Program-made: the position numbers and the translations under genes
The notes under the pieces: model-generated
What the model was told of the DNA's origin: nothing
The model's database searches: none
Seen by the model: only the letters and a program-made list of their open reading frames with translations
Shown here: positions 24,976 through 33,839 of the stretch, in pieces
How the letters are laid out: every line of letters begins with the position of its first letter
Position numbering within the stretch: position 1 is the stretch's first letter
NCBI GenBank assembly: GCA_963837325.1
Contig: CAWIMV010000001.1
Span: 2,170,001-2,234,000, forward strand
Direction: 5' to 3'
Source: CAVQKZ01 sp963837325
GTDB taxonomy: Bacteria; Actinomycetota; Actinomycetes; Mycobacteriales; Jatrophihabitantaceae
Length of the DNA: 64,000 bases

Positions 24976-25725
24976 GTGAGCACGACCGAGGTGTACGACG
25001 CGTTGCGCCGGGCGGCCGAGGTCGGGCCGTACTTCGCCCTGGACCGCAGTCCCGCTGCCGGTTGGCTGCCGTTGCGGGTACTGCTCACCGACCGCGGGGT
25101 GCTGACCGACCGGGTGTGGTTGGTGCGCGCGGCGATCGCGTCGCGCGCAGGCCTGGGCGCCGAACAGATCGAGGAACGGGCGTGCGCGTCGATCCACTTC
25201 CTTGCGCTCGCGTCGCGGATGCTGGCGCCGGCGCTCGGCGCCGCGGCCTTGTGCGAGACGGTCCCTGACGTCGACCCGGACAACGTCTCGTGGTTGCCGG
25301 TCGACGGTGGGCCGATCCCGATGAGCTGGGCTCGCGCGAATGGCACGGCGGTGAACACTGCTGCCGAGGCCGCCGCGCTCATCGACTCCGGCATCCTTCG
25401 CCGGTTGGTCGCGCCGCTCGCGGAGAGCTTCGCCACGACGTTCCGGCTGTCCGGCCAGGTGCTGTGGGGCAACGCCGCATCCGCGCTCGCCGGCGCAGCC
25501 ACGATGCTGGCGTCGAGTGCTCGATCGACGCCGCTCGACCCCGTCGACGTCGTGGCCGCCTGCGTGCGGGCGGGAGCGTTGGCCGGCACCGGGGCCTATG
25601 AATCGACGACTGTGGGCAGCCCGGTGTTCCGCCGGGCCAACTGCTGCCTGTTCTACCGAATTCCGGGCGCCGGACTGTGCGGTGACTGCGTACTTACGCC
25701 TCCCGCGGACGCACTCACGGGCTGA
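24976..25725 (+). CDS. FhuF-like 2Fe-2S protein, possible reductase
   Basis: A 249-residue cytoplasmic protein. The C-terminus carries the FhuF-type cluster motif, four Cys arranged as CC...CxxC (RANCCLFYRI then GLCGDCVL). The rest resembles the FhuF/siderophore-iron reductase fold with many Ala/Leu helices. Start GTG 24976 lies beyond the riboswitch region; a frame reaching back to 22921 is an antisense artefact. FhuF proteins reduce ferric siderophores. Here the gene sits between two cobalamin riboswitch operons and is convergent with cbtA (three bases apart). A role in reducing cobalt or corrinoids is possible because no CobR is seen, but this is inference only. Confidence 0.75.
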   Translation: MSTTEVYDALRRAAEVGPYFALDRSPAAGWLPLRVLLTDRGVLTDRVWLVRAAIASRAGLGAEQIEERACASIHFLALASRMLAPALGAAALCETVPDVDPDNVSWLPVDGGPIPMSWARANGTAVNTAAEAAALIDSGILRRLVAPLAESFATTFRLSGQVLWGNAASALAGAATMLASSARSTPLDPVDVVAACVRAGALAGTGAYESTTVGSPVFRRANCCLFYRIPGAGLCGDCVLTPPADALTG

Positions 25726-25728
25726 GGC

Positions 25729-26583
25729 TCAGACCGCCACCGCGTCGCCGCGGGGCTCGCTGCGGGTCACCGGCGCCAGCAGGCGTTCGGCCATCGGCGC
25801 GAACAGCAGACCGAGCGCGCTCCAGAGGATGACTTGGGCGCCGACCGAGTAGAGCCGGAAGTTGAACAGCACGTCGGCCGGAAAGCCCGGATAAACGATC
25901 TTGCCGCTCGGATCCTTCAGCGGCTGCGGCGTCTCCGTCGCGACGTTCCCGTAGTCGGCTCGGTTGGCCGGCAGGTGCCCGAACTCGGGCAGCAGCAGCA
26001 TCACGATCCCGATGGCCACGATGAACGCACCGCCGGCGATGAGGGACGCATTCCAGTTGCCGAAGCGCGCTCTCAACCGCTGGCCCAGCCAGACTGCGGC
26101 GATCAGGAAGATCACCGAGGCCAGCACCATGACCAGGTACAGCCCGCCGCGCTGCTTGATCGTGTCGGCATGGCCGATCGCGGGCGGGTTGGCCGGATAC
26201 TTCACGAAGGGGACGAGGTACATGGCCAGGAACCCGCCAACCGCGACGAGCAGGGCGATCGAACGAGGCCGCAGCCGCCCGACCCGGCCCAGGCACACCG
26301 CGTAGGCGACCGCGAACAGCGCACCCATCGCCGCCCCGAACGCGATCATGCCGACGCCGAGGCCGAGGTTGGCCTGCACCGTGCGGCTGAAGATCTCCGA
26401 GTCCTCAGCCGCCACCTTGAGTCCGGCCGCCCGGTCCAGAGCCGCCTGGGCCGCCCTACGGCCGTCCTCGTAGTCGATCGCCTTCTGAATCTGCGATTCG
26501 GCGAAGATCCGGGCGAAGACAAAGGCGAACAGGCCGGCTACCGCGCCGGCCAGCACGCCCCGCAGGACGAGCTTGCCCTCCAC
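25729..26583 (-). CDS. cbtA: Cobalt transporter subunit CbtA
   Basis: A 284-residue membrane protein with five to six hydrophobic segments. The first reads LVLRGVLAGAVAGLFAFVFA, with the FARIFAE motif after it, and the family features KYPANPP and RQ-like loop residues follow. CbtA was predicted as a cobalt carrier from its steady link to cobalamin riboswitches. The start appears to be GTG 26583, 18 bases after the cbtB stop, so both are read from the riboswitch leader. It should import cobalt for corrin synthesis. Length and topology fit the family; transport itself has rarely been tested. Confidence 0.88.
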   Translation of the reverse strand: MEGKLVLRGVLAGAVAGLFAFVFARIFAESQIQKAIDYEDGRRAAQAALDRAAGLKVAAEDSEIFSRTVQANLGLGVGMIAFGAAMGALFAVAYAVCLGRVGRLRPRSIALLVAVGGFLAMYLVPFVKYPANPPAIGHADTIKQRGGLYLVMVLASVIFLIAAVWLGQRLRARFGNWNASLIAGGAFIVAIGIVMLLLPEFGHLPANRADYGNVATETPQPLKDPSGKIVYPGFPADVLFNFRLYSVGAQVILWSALGLLFAPMAERLLAPVTRSEPRGDAVAV

Positions 26584-26601
26584 GGGGGTTCGGGCCGGTC
26601 G

Positions 26602-26814
26602 TCAGTGGCAGGGGAAGCCGAGGAAGTGGCGACCGTCGTGCATGAACTCGTGCAGCACCGTGTTGTTGCCGAACACCGACAACGCCCCTTGGTCAACGCC
26701 GACGAAGTAGTACGTGGCCAGGGCCAGGATCGTCACCATCGTCAGCAGCAGCGCCGTCCTCGAAAGACTGATGACGACGGGTGTGGTGGACGGCAGTGCG
26801 GTGCTGCTGCTCAT
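26602..26814 (-). CDS. cbtB: Cobalt transporter subunit CbtB
   Basis: A 70-residue protein with one membrane helix (about 20-45, ALLLTMVTILALATYYFVG) and a short C-terminal tail rich in His (HEFMHDGRHFLGFPCH), which probably binds cobalt. Start ATG 26814 has AGGAGG seven bases upstream. It follows a cobalamin riboswitch and precedes cbtA, the standard cbtB-cbtA order. Confidence 0.92.
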   Translation of the reverse strand: MSSSTALPSTTPVVISLSRTALLLTMVTILALATYYFVGVDQGALSVFGNNTVLHEFMHDGRHFLGFPCH

Positions 26815-26854
26815 GTGGAGCCTCCTCTGGGGATGGTGCGTCCCCTGTCGATAG

Positions 26855-26945
26855 CGGCGTGGGGGGCAGTGTCTGACTCACCGGCAGTTCGGCCGGTTCA
26901 CAGTGGCGCCACCGTCCCGGAGTCGCACCGGGTTCCTGCATCCAT
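26855..26945 (-). promoter_or_regulatory. Cobalamin riboswitch upstream of cbtB-cbtA
   Basis: On the minus strand: AGGAACCCGGTGCGACTCC, then GGGACGGTGGC, the B12 box GCCACTGTGAACC, a short hairpin CCGGCCGAACTGCCGG, and TGAGTCAGACACTG. The ending GAGTCAGACAC differs from the GGAAGCCAGGACA of the other riboswitch in this window, so this is a shorter or variant form. It ends about 40 bases before the cbtB start. Cobalamin should shut down cobalt uptake. Boundaries are approximate. Confidence 0.9.
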
Positions 26946-27020
26946 CACGTAGCGGCCACGCTAGGGCTCACGCAACGGGCGCGTCAATCGCGACAGGCCC
27001 GGTGCGGCACACTGCTGTTC

Positions 27021-28247
27021 GTGTCGGACGAGGCTTCGGGTCAGTCCCCCGGCTCCGGTCTCGACGTCGTCGGTATCGGCGCGGACGGGTGGGCCGGGCT
27101 CACCGACCGTTCGCGGGATGTCCTGCGCGACGCCGAAATCGTCGTCGGGGGCGCCCGTCAACTCGAACTGCTCGAGGAGTCGCTCGGCGCCGGCCGCGAG
27201 CTGCTGCCGACGCCGTTGCAGCCCGGACTGGCCGAGCTGCTGCAGGCGCACGCCGGCCGACGGGTGGCGGTGCTGGCCAGCGGCGACCCGATGTTCTTCG
27301 GCATCGCGAAGACCTTGATCGCGATGCGCGGCCCCGGTGCGGTCCGGGTCCACGCCCATCCGTCGTCCGTCTCGCTCGCGGCGGCGCGGCTGGGCTGGCC
27401 GCTCGAGGACGTCGAGGTGATCAGCACGGTCGGCCGCCCCCTGGAAGCCCTGCATCCGGTCGTCCAGCCCGGCCGGCGCGTGCTCGTCCTCGTCGCCCGG
27501 CCGGACGGTGCCGACCGCGTCCGGGCCCTACTCGCAGAACGCGGATACGGCGGCAGCGGCGTCACAGTCCTGGCCCAACTCGGCGGCCCCGCCGAGCAGA
27601 TCAGCACCTGGGCCGGCGAACACGACCCGCTCGCGATCGTGGCGGTGGAATGCGTCCCCGACCCCGGCACCGCGCCGTTGCCGCGCACACCTGGCCTGCC
27701 CGACGACGCGTTCGATCACGACGGGCAGCTGACGAAGCACGAGATCCGGGCGGTGACGCTGGCCGCGCTCGGGCCGGTGCCGGGCCACCTGCTGTGGGAC
27801 ATCGGGGCAGGCTCGGGCAGCGTCGGCATCGAGTGGATGCGCACCCATCCCGCGTCGCGGGCCATCGCCGTGGAGCCCCGCGCGGACCGGCTGGCCCGCA
27901 TCACCGAGAACGCCCGGTCGCTCGGCGTCCCGGGCCTGCAGGTCGTGCCCGGCTCGGCGCCCGAAGCGTTGGCCGGCCTGCCGACTCCCGACGCCGTGTT
28001 CGTCGGCGGTGGCGTCAGCGTTCCCGGAGTCATCGAGGCGGGCATCGCTGCCCTGCCGATCGGTGGTCGCCTGGTCGCCAACGCCGTGACCGTCGAGACC
28101 GAAGTCGTGGTGGCCGGCTGGCACGCCCGCCTCGGCGGCACGCTCACCCGCATCATGGTGCAGCGAGCCGAGCCGGTGGGCGGATTCACGGGCTGGCGGC
28201 CCGCGATGCCGGTCACCCAGTGGGCGCTGCGGAAGGAGCACTCGTGA
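27021..28247 (+). CDS. cobL: Precorrin-6Y C5,15-methyltransferase (decarboxylating), CobL
   Basis: A 408-residue fusion of CbiE (about 15-210, GADGWAGLTDRSRDVLRDA and VLASGDPMFFGIA) and CbiT (about 225-405, with the SAM motif WDIGAGSGSVGIEW). It methylates C5 and C15 of precorrin-6B and removes the acetate carboxylate at C12, giving precorrin-8X. Start GTG 27021 fits the domain boundary. Its stop overlaps the cobM start (GTGA). It diverges from the cbtB riboswitch leader, whose promoter should lie in the space between. Confidence 0.93.
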   Translation: MSDEASGQSPGSGLDVVGIGADGWAGLTDRSRDVLRDAEIVVGGARQLELLEESLGAGRELLPTPLQPGLAELLQAHAGRRVAVLASGDPMFFGIAKTLIAMRGPGAVRVHAHPSSVSLAAARLGWPLEDVEVISTVGRPLEALHPVVQPGRRVLVLVARPDGADRVRALLAERGYGGSGVTVLAQLGGPAEQISTWAGEHDPLAIVAVECVPDPGTAPLPRTPGLPDDAFDHDGQLTKHEIRAVTLAALGPVPGHLLWDIGAGSGSVGIEWMRTHPASRAIAVEPRADRLARITENARSLGVPGLQVVPGSAPEALAGLPTPDAVFVGGGVSVPGVIEAGIAALPIGGRLVANAVTVETEVVVAGWHARLGGTLTRIMVQRAEPVGGFTGWRPAMPVTQWALRKEHS

Positions 28248-28987
28248 CCATCCACTTCGTCGGCGCCGGTCCGGGGGCACCGGACCTGCTCACCCTGCGC
28301 GCGGTGCAACTGCTGGGCGAGTGCGCGGTGTGCCTGTACGCCGGCAGCCTGGTGCCGCCCGAGGTACTCGAGCATTGCCGGCCCGGTACCCGGCTGGTGG
28401 ACACCGCCGACCTGAACCTCGACCAGATCGTGGCCGAGCTGGTGTCGGCCCACGCGGCCGGGACGGACGTGGTGCGGCTGTGCTCCGGTGATCCGTCGGT
28501 GTTCAGCGCCGTGGCCGAGCAGCTCCGCCGCCTCGACGACGCCGACGTGCCGTACGACATCACTCCGGGCGTGCCGGCATTCGCGGCCGCGGCCGCAGTC
28601 CTGGGCCGTGAACTGACCGTCCCGGGCGTCGGGCAGACCGTCATCCTGACCCGGATCGCGCACGAGGCGACGCCCATGCCCGCCGGCGAGGACCTGGCCA
28701 CGCTCGGCGCATCGGGCGCGACGCTCGTGCTGCATCTCGCGGTGCAGCACATCGAGCGGATCGTCACGGAACTGACGCCGCACTACGGCTCGGACTGCCC
28801 GGTGGCCGTGGTCGCCTACGCCAGCCAACCGGGTGAGCAGGTCCTCCGCGGGCCGCTGGCCGACATCGCCGAGGCCGTGCGCGCGGCCGGCATCCGGCGC
28901 ACGGCGGTGGTGATCGTCGGGCGGGCGCTCGCAGCCGAGGGCTTCACCGACAGCCACCTCTACTCGGTGGCGCGGGTTCGGTCCTGA
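28244..28987 (+). CDS. cobM: Precorrin-4 C11-methyltransferase
   Basis: A 247-residue SAM-dependent methyltransferase of the tetrapyrrole methylase fold. Visible motifs are VGAGPGAPDLLTLRA at the N-terminus, the CobM-specific LYAGSLVP, RLCSGDPSVFSA and ITPGVPAFAAAAA. It converts precorrin-4 to precorrin-5. The open frame extends back to 26903 but overlaps cobL; GTG 28244 is coupled to the cobL stop. The last 28 bases overlap the 3' end of cobF, which runs in the opposite direction. Confidence 0.94.
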   Translation: MTIHFVGAGPGAPDLLTLRAVQLLGECAVCLYAGSLVPPEVLEHCRPGTRLVDTADLNLDQIVAELVSAHAAGTDVVRLCSGDPSVFSAVAEQLRRLDDADVPYDITPGVPAFAAAAAVLGRELTVPGVGQTVILTRIAHEATPMPAGEDLATLGASGATLVLHLAVQHIERIVTELTPHYGSDCPVAVVAYASQPGEQVLRGPLADIAEAVRAAGIRRTAVVIVGRALAAEGFTDSHLYSVARVRS

Positions 28988-29752
28988 GCCTCGCGTCGTA
29001 GCAGGTAGGTGTCCATGATCCAGCCGTGCCGCTCGCGCAGTTCGGCCTTGGTGCGGACGATGTCACCGGCAACGTCGCGCAGCCGCCCGGACATCAGCAC
29101 CTCATCGGGCGTGCCGAGGTAGGCGCCCCAGTACACGAACAGGTCCGGGTCGTCGATGTCGGCCGCGGCAAAGCCCGCATCGAGCATGACCACCGCGCTG
29201 TCCAGGCCGTCGGGCAGGTTGCCGGCGGCGGCGATGCGCCGGCCGGTCGTGATGTGGATCGGCCCGCCGATCCGGTTCAGCGGCAGCCGATGTTCGGCCG
29301 TGAGCACCTGCACGCTCGTGACGCCGGGGATCACGCGGTAGTCGAACGGCACATTCCCGCGAGCAAGGATGCGGTCGATGATCCGCAGGGTGCTGTCGTA
29401 CAGGGCCGGGTCGCCCCACACCAGAAATGCGCCGACCCCGTCTTCACCGAGATGCTCGAGCATCGCCGCCTCGAACAGCACCGCGCGCTTCTCGTGCCAG
29501 TCCTCGACGGCCTGCTGGTAGGCCTCGGCCTTGCGGTCCCGCGCTTGGGTCCGGGATCTCGACGATGCGGTAGCCGGACTGGTCGCGGATGTGCCGCCGA
29601 CAGATCTCGTCCCGCAGGGCCAGCAGGCCGCTCTTGTCGTCGCCCTTGCCGACGACGAAGAACACCTCGGCCCGGTTGAGCGCCTCGACCGCCTGGACGG
29701 TCACGTGGTCGGGGTCGCCCGGACCGATCCCGATCACGAGCATCTCGCGCAT
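28960..29752 (-). pseudogene. cobF: Precorrin-6A synthase CobF, interrupted by a +1 frameshift
   Basis: CobF methylates C1 of precorrin-5 and releases the C2 acetyl unit, giving precorrin-6A. The start (ATG 29752, MREMLVIGIGPGDPDHVTVQ) and about 68 residues read in one frame up to YRIVEIPD. The rest (ARDRKAEAYQQAVEDWHEKR through LVWGDPALYDSTLRII and VIPGVTSVQVL to the TAG at 28960) reads in the next frame. One extra base near 29547-29549, in a CCC run on the coding strand, explains the change. Rejoined, the product is about 263 residues, the normal family length, with all motifs kept. It could be a real inactivating mutation or a sequencing error. cobF is reported missing from the M. tuberculosis complex, so loss has precedent. 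Confidence 0.85.
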
Positions 29753-29811
29753 CCGGCTTTGCCTTTCCGTCCCTGAGAAGTGCAGACCGGTACCGGCCGC
29801 GCCCTAGTGTC

Positions 29812-30561
29812 GTGCACGTGCGCGTGCTCCTGCTCGGCGGTACGGCGGAAGCCCGCGCGCTCGCCGGCGTTCTGACCGGGCGCGAGGTCGACGTCATCTC
29901 CTCCCTCGCCGGCCGGGTCAGCAATCCGGCCCTGCCGCCCGGCCCCACTCGCATCGGCGGCTTCGGCGGGCCGGACGGGCTGGCCGCGTTCGTCACGGAT
30001 GAGCACATCACCGCGATCGTCGACGCCACCCATCCGTTCGCCGCGTCGATCACCGCAAACGCCGCGAGTGCCGCGGGCCGCACGGGAGTACCGCTCGTGG
30101 TGCTGCGCCGGCCGGCCTGGACGCAGCGACCGGGCGACCAGTGGCAACGGGTGCCTGACATCGCCGCGGCGGCCCGGCTGGCCGCCGAGGCGGACGCGGC
30201 GACGATCTTTCTCACGACCGGTCGCCGCGACCTGGCCGCGTTCGCCGCCGACGCGGGGCACCACTACCTGGTGCGGACGGTCGACCCGCCGCGGGGCCCG
30301 GCGCCGCGGCGGATGACGCTGGTGCTCGACCGTGGTCCCTATACCGTCGAAGCCGAACGCGACTTGATGACTGCCCACGCGGTGCGGCTGCTCGTCACCA
30401 AGGACAGCGGCGGCGAACTGACCGTGGCCAAGCTCGACGCGGCGCGGGCCCTCGAGCTCCCGGTCGTGATGGTCGACCGTCCGTCGCCGCCGGCCGGTCT
30501 GCAGGTGGTCGATCGGGTCGAGGACGCGGTGGATTGGGTGGCTCAGCTCCGGTCCGGGTAG
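29812..30561 (+). CDS. cobK: Precorrin-6A reductase
   Basis: A 249-residue NADPH-dependent reductase that converts precorrin-6A to precorrin-6B. The N-terminal nucleotide motif LLLGGTAEARALA and the family signatures DATHPFAASI and VTKDSGG near the C-terminus are present. The start is GTG 29812 or the in-frame GTG 29818; neither has a strong ribosome binding site. It diverges from cobF, with 59 bases between, and its 3' end overlaps cobIJ by 19 bases on the other strand. Confidence 0.93.
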   Translation: MHVRVLLLGGTAEARALAGVLTGREVDVISSLAGRVSNPALPPGPTRIGGFGGPDGLAAFVTDEHITAIVDATHPFAASITANAASAAGRTGVPLVVLRRPAWTQRPGDQWQRVPDIAAAARLAAEADAATIFLTTGRRDLAAFAADAGHHYLVRTVDPPRGPAPRRMTLVLDRGPYTVEAERDLMTAHAVRLLVTKDSGGELTVAKLDAARALELPVVMVDRPSPPAGLQVVDRVEDAVDWVAQLRSG

Positions 30562-32081
30562 CGGCGGGGCGTGAAGACCCGGGTCGTTCCGCCGGGGCCG
30601 GAGACGGTCTTGGTCTGCGACGACCCGATGATCAGCAGGCAGCGCATGTCGATGCCGTCGGGGTTCAGCTCAGCGAGCGTCGTCACCGTCACCAGCTGGT
30701 CCTCGCGGCCGACCGCGCGACCGACGACGACCGGCGTATCAGGCCGGCGGTGCCGCAACAGCAGTTCGCGGGCGTCGGCAACCTGGGTGCGGCGCGATTT
30801 CGACGCCGGGTTGTAGATCGCGATGACGAGATCGGCCTGGGCCGCCGCCTCGAGGCGCTGGGCGACGACGCCCCAGGGCTTGAGCCGGTCCGACAACGAG
30901 ATCACGGCGAAGTCGTGCCCGAGCGGTGCGCCGACCGCGCTCGCTACGGCTTGCGCCGCGGTCAGGCCCGGCACGACGGCCACGTCGACGTCGGCGTACC
31001 GCTGCTGCGCCGCGACCTCGACGACAGCACTGGCCATGGCGAACACTCCGGGGTCGCCGGAGGACACCACTGCCACCCGGGCGCCGCGCCGCGCGAGGTC
31101 GAGTGCGAACTCGGCTCGTTCGGACTCGACCCGGTTGTCGCTCGGGTGGCGCTGCTGGCGCGGGTTGAGGGGGACCCGGTCCAGGTACGGGCCGTAGCCG
31201 ACGAGGTGATCTGCGGCGCTGAGGGCGGCGTGGGCCTGTGGTGTCAGCCAGTCGCGGCCGCCCGGCCCGAGTCCGACCACGTCGACCCGGCCGGCCCGGG
31301 CCGGCGCTCCGGCTTCGGCCGGGTCGGGGCGGCCGGCCGCCTCGACGCCGGGGACGATCACGACCGCCATGTAGGGCACCGAGTTGGGGTCGACGTCGGC
31401 GACCGGTTCGGTGCGCTGGTCGGCCGCGGACGCCCGCTCGACGTAATAGGCGTCGTCCAGCCGACCGGCTTGCTTGAGCGCGTCCTGGATGCCGGCGAAG
31501 TGCCGGCTGACCTTCATGATCGCCGCGCCGTTCGTGACCCGCAGCCGCTCGGCCAGTTCGGCGGGTGGCAGCGTGCCCGGCAGCACCGTCAGCACGTCGT
31601 CGCCTTCCACGAGCGGCGTCGCGATCGCGGCCGACGCCGCGCTCACGGACGTCACTCCCGGGACGATGTGGGTTTCGAACTCCGGCGAGATGCGCTTGTG
31701 CATGTGCATGTAGCTGCTGAAGAACAGCGGATCGCCCTCTGCGAGGAGTACGACGTCGCGTCCGGCGCGAAGGTGGGCCGTCAACCGCGCGGCGGCGCTC
31801 TCGTAGAAGTCGGCGATCGCACCTTCGTAACCGCCGGGGTGATCGGTCGTCTCGGTGGTCACCGGGTAGACGAGCTGCTCTTCGACCTGGCCGGCGTGCA
31901 GGTACGGCGCGGCGATGGAGCGCGCGACCGAGCGGCCGTGCCGGGCCGAGTGATAGGCCACGACTTGTGCGGCCGAGATCAGGCGGGCGGCCTTGACCGT
32001 CACCAACTCGGGATCGCCGGGGCCGAGCCCGACCCCGTAGAGGATGCCGCGCCGGCGCTCGTCGCCGACCGCACCGGTCAT
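30543..32081 (-). CDS. cobIJ: Fusion of precorrin-2 C20-methyltransferase (CobI) and precorrin-3B C17-methyltransferase (CobJ)
   Basis: A 512-residue bifunctional enzyme. CobI covers about 1-245 (GVGLGPGDPELVTVKA, LLAEGDPLFFSSYMHMHKR, HIVPGVTSVSAASA); CobJ covers about 262-505 (VVGLGPGGRDWLTPQA, VVSSGDPGVFAMA, IYNPASKSRR). The first methylates C20 of precorrin-2; the second methylates C17 with ring contraction. This fusion is common in actinobacteria. Start ATG 32081 overlaps the cobH stop (ATGA). Third gene of the leftward cobG-cobH-cobIJ operon. Confidence 0.94.
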   Translation of the reverse strand: MTGAVGDERRRGILYGVGLGPGDPELVTVKAARLISAAQVVAYHSARHGRSVARSIAAPYLHAGQVEEQLVYPVTTETTDHPGGYEGAIADFYESAAARLTAHLRAGRDVVLLAEGDPLFFSSYMHMHKRISPEFETHIVPGVTSVSAASAAIATPLVEGDDVLTVLPGTLPPAELAERLRVTNGAAIMKVSRHFAGIQDALKQAGRLDDAYYVERASAADQRTEPVADVDPNSVPYMAVVIVPGVEAAGRPDPAEAGAPARAGRVDVVGLGPGGRDWLTPQAHAALSAADHLVGYGPYLDRVPLNPRQQRHPSDNRVESERAEFALDLARRGARVAVVSSGDPGVFAMASAVVEVAAQQRYADVDVAVVPGLTAAQAVASAVGAPLGHDFAVISLSDRLKPWGVVAQRLEAAAQADLVIAIYNPASKSRRTQVADARELLLRHRRPDTPVVVGRAVGREDQLVTVTTLAELNPDGIDMRCLLIIGSSQTKTVSGPGGTTRVFTPRRYPDRS

Positions 32082-32698
32082 TCCTCGTCGCTCGCGATCG
32101 CGTTTAGGGCCGATACGGCCAGCGCGCTGCCGCCGCGCCGGCCATGCACGACGAGGTACTCCAGGTCGCTGTCGGCCAGAGCCTGTTTCGACTCGGCCGC
32201 CCCGATGAACCCCACCGGCACGCCGATCACGGCGGCAGGACGGGGCGCGCTGTCGGCAATCAGCTCGAGCAGCCGGAACAGCGCGGTCGGAGCATTGCCG
32301 ACGGCGACAACGGCGCCGTCCAACCGGTCGAGCCAGAGCTCGATCGCGGCAGCCGAACGGGTGTTGCCGATGCGGTCGGCGCGCAGCGCGACCGCCGGAT
32401 CCGACAGGGTGCAGATGATCTCGTTGTCGGCCGGCAGCCGGGTGCGAGTGATCCCCGACGCGACCATGTTGGCGTCGCAGAGGATCGGCGCCCCGGCCGC
32501 CAGCGCCTTGCGAGCGGCGGCGACGACGCCGGGTGAGTAGTCGACCGAGTCGGTGAGATCGACCATGCCGCACGCGTGGATCATCCGGACCACCACGCGA
32601 GCCACGTCGTCAGGAAACCGGGCCAGATCGGCTTCGGCGCGGATCGTGGCGAACGAGCGGCGATAGATCTCGCGGCCGTCGCGGACGTAGTCAAGCAT
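32078..32698 (-). CDS. cobH: Precorrin-8X methylmutase
   Basis: A 206-residue enzyme that moves a methyl group from C11 to C12, making hydrogenobyrinic acid. The catalytic His is in MIHACGMVD (His41, matching His43 of the Pseudomonas enzyme), and the family motifs ILCDANMVASGITR and GVPVGFIGAAESK follow. Start ATG 32698 lies inside the cobG stop region (eight-base overlap); a longer upstream frame is antisense or overlap noise. It is coupled to cobG upstream and cobIJ downstream. Confidence 0.95.
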   Translation of the reverse strand: MLDYVRDGREIYRRSFATIRAEADLARFPDDVARVVVRMIHACGMVDLTDSVDYSPGVVAAARKALAAGAPILCDANMVASGITRTRLPADNEIICTLSDPAVALRADRIGNTRSAAAIELWLDRLDGAVVAVGNAPTALFRLLELIADSAPRPAAVIGVPVGFIGAAESKQALADSDLEYLVVHGRRGGSALAVSALNAIASDEE

Positions 32699-33839
32699 CG
32701 ACGCGGCTCCGGCCGGCGTTGAGCACGCGGTAGCCCACGTTCGTCGCCTCGACGTCGATCTCCGTGCCGACCGGGCGGCCGCAGTGCCGTTCGCAACCAC
32801 TCCAGTGCACCCGCCGTCCCGGCCATCGATCGATGGCGATCGCGGCGTCGCGCTGCACGTCGGCGAGCGCGCTGGCGCACCGGGGCCGGCCGGCGCAGGC
32901 GCTCACCAGCGACCACGCCGAGCCGGGCCGGCACTCGACGCCCAGCCGTGTGGCCGCCTCGGCCGCCGCGCCGACATCGGCGAGGTCGGGCAGCACGATG
33001 CTGCGCCACGGCGTGATTCGGGCTGGGCGCCCGCCGACTTGACCGGCCACCCAATGGGCTTGGTCGTGGGTGAGCCGGCCCAGCCGAGGCAGGACGACGA
33101 GTGCGGCGCCGCCATCCGGCTGCCGGATCGGTCCGAGCGGTGGCTCGCAGCCGACGGCGAGCAGCGGGGCCGGCGTAGACGGCGCCCGGCCGACGCGGTC
33201 GCGCACACGCTGCCGGCCGTCGGTCAGTTCGTCCACGCGCCAGGCCGGTGCGCGCTGCTCCGCCCGCTCGTCCAGAAAGGCCACGGCGTGGCGCAGCATC
33301 AGCTCAGGGACGTCCGCCGCCGTGCTGGGCGAGCCCTCCACCCAGGCGCCATCGGCCCGCACGATCGCGAGCACGTCGGCGCCCAGCCCGGCGACGTCAC
33401 CGCGGCCGTCGTCGACTGCGAACAGGAAGCGCCCGGAGAGTTCGGCCAACCGGCGGTCCGCGCACAGTCGCCGGTCGAGTTCAGCGACGATGCCGCCGAG
33501 ATCAAGGCCGGAGTCGATGCCGGCCAGCGGCGAGGCCACGATGTTGCGGACCAATTCATGCGACGCCGACGGCAACAGCCCGGCCGCACTCAGCCGCTGG
33601 CCCAGCTCGACACCCGCACCGGCGGCCAGGCCGCGGACCTGGACGTTGCCCCGCGATGTCAGCTCCAGCCGCCCGTCGCCGAGCTCGTGGGCCGCGGCCG
33701 CGAGCGCGACCAGCGCCTTCGGTATGACGAAGCCGCCCGGCAACCGCACTCGCGCGAGCCGGCCGTCGGCGGCGTCAAGGAGCCGCACGACACCGGGACA
33801 ACGGTCGTCGCGATCCCGGTCGGGCTCGGCAGCCTGCAC
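32691..33839 (-). CDS. cobG: Precorrin-3B synthase, CobG (nitrite/sulfite reductase-like)
   Basis: A 382-residue oxygen-dependent monooxygenase that hydroxylates C20 of precorrin-3A, a marker of the aerobic pathway. Two ferredoxin-like repeats of the sulfite reductase type are visible (RLPGGFVIP and LELTSRGNVQVRGL). The four cluster cysteines are present as C315, C321, C349 and C353 (CAGRPRC and CERHC). A much longer frame to 36053 is antisense to cobN. GTG 33839 is the likely start, but no ribosome binding site is seen, so it may be leaderless. The cobG-cobN intergenic region is 102 bases and must hold both promoters. Confidence 0.88.
   Translation of the reverse strand: MQAAEPDRDRDDRCPGVVRLLDAADGRLARVRLPGGFVIPKALVALAAAAHELGDGRLELTSRGNVQVRGLAAGAGVELGQRLSAAGLLPSASHELVRNIVASPLAGIDSGLDLGGIVAELDRRLCADRRLAELSGRFLFAVDDGRGDVAGLGADVLAIVRADGAWVEGSPSTAADVPELMLRHAVAFLDERAEQRAPAWRVDELTDGRQRVRDRVGRAPSTPAPLLAVGCEPPLGPIRQPDGGAALVVLPRLGRLTHDQAHWVAGQVGGRPARITPWRSIVLPDLADVGAAAEAATRLGVECRPGSAWSLVSACAGRPRCASALADVQRDAAIAIDRWPGRRVHWSGCERHCGRPVGTEIDVEATNVGYRVLNAGRSRVDA

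Noticed and set aside
26903..28243. Extension of the cobM frame over cobL
   Set aside because: Arg-rich sequence in the wrong frame of cobL; the cobM motif starts at GTG 28244.
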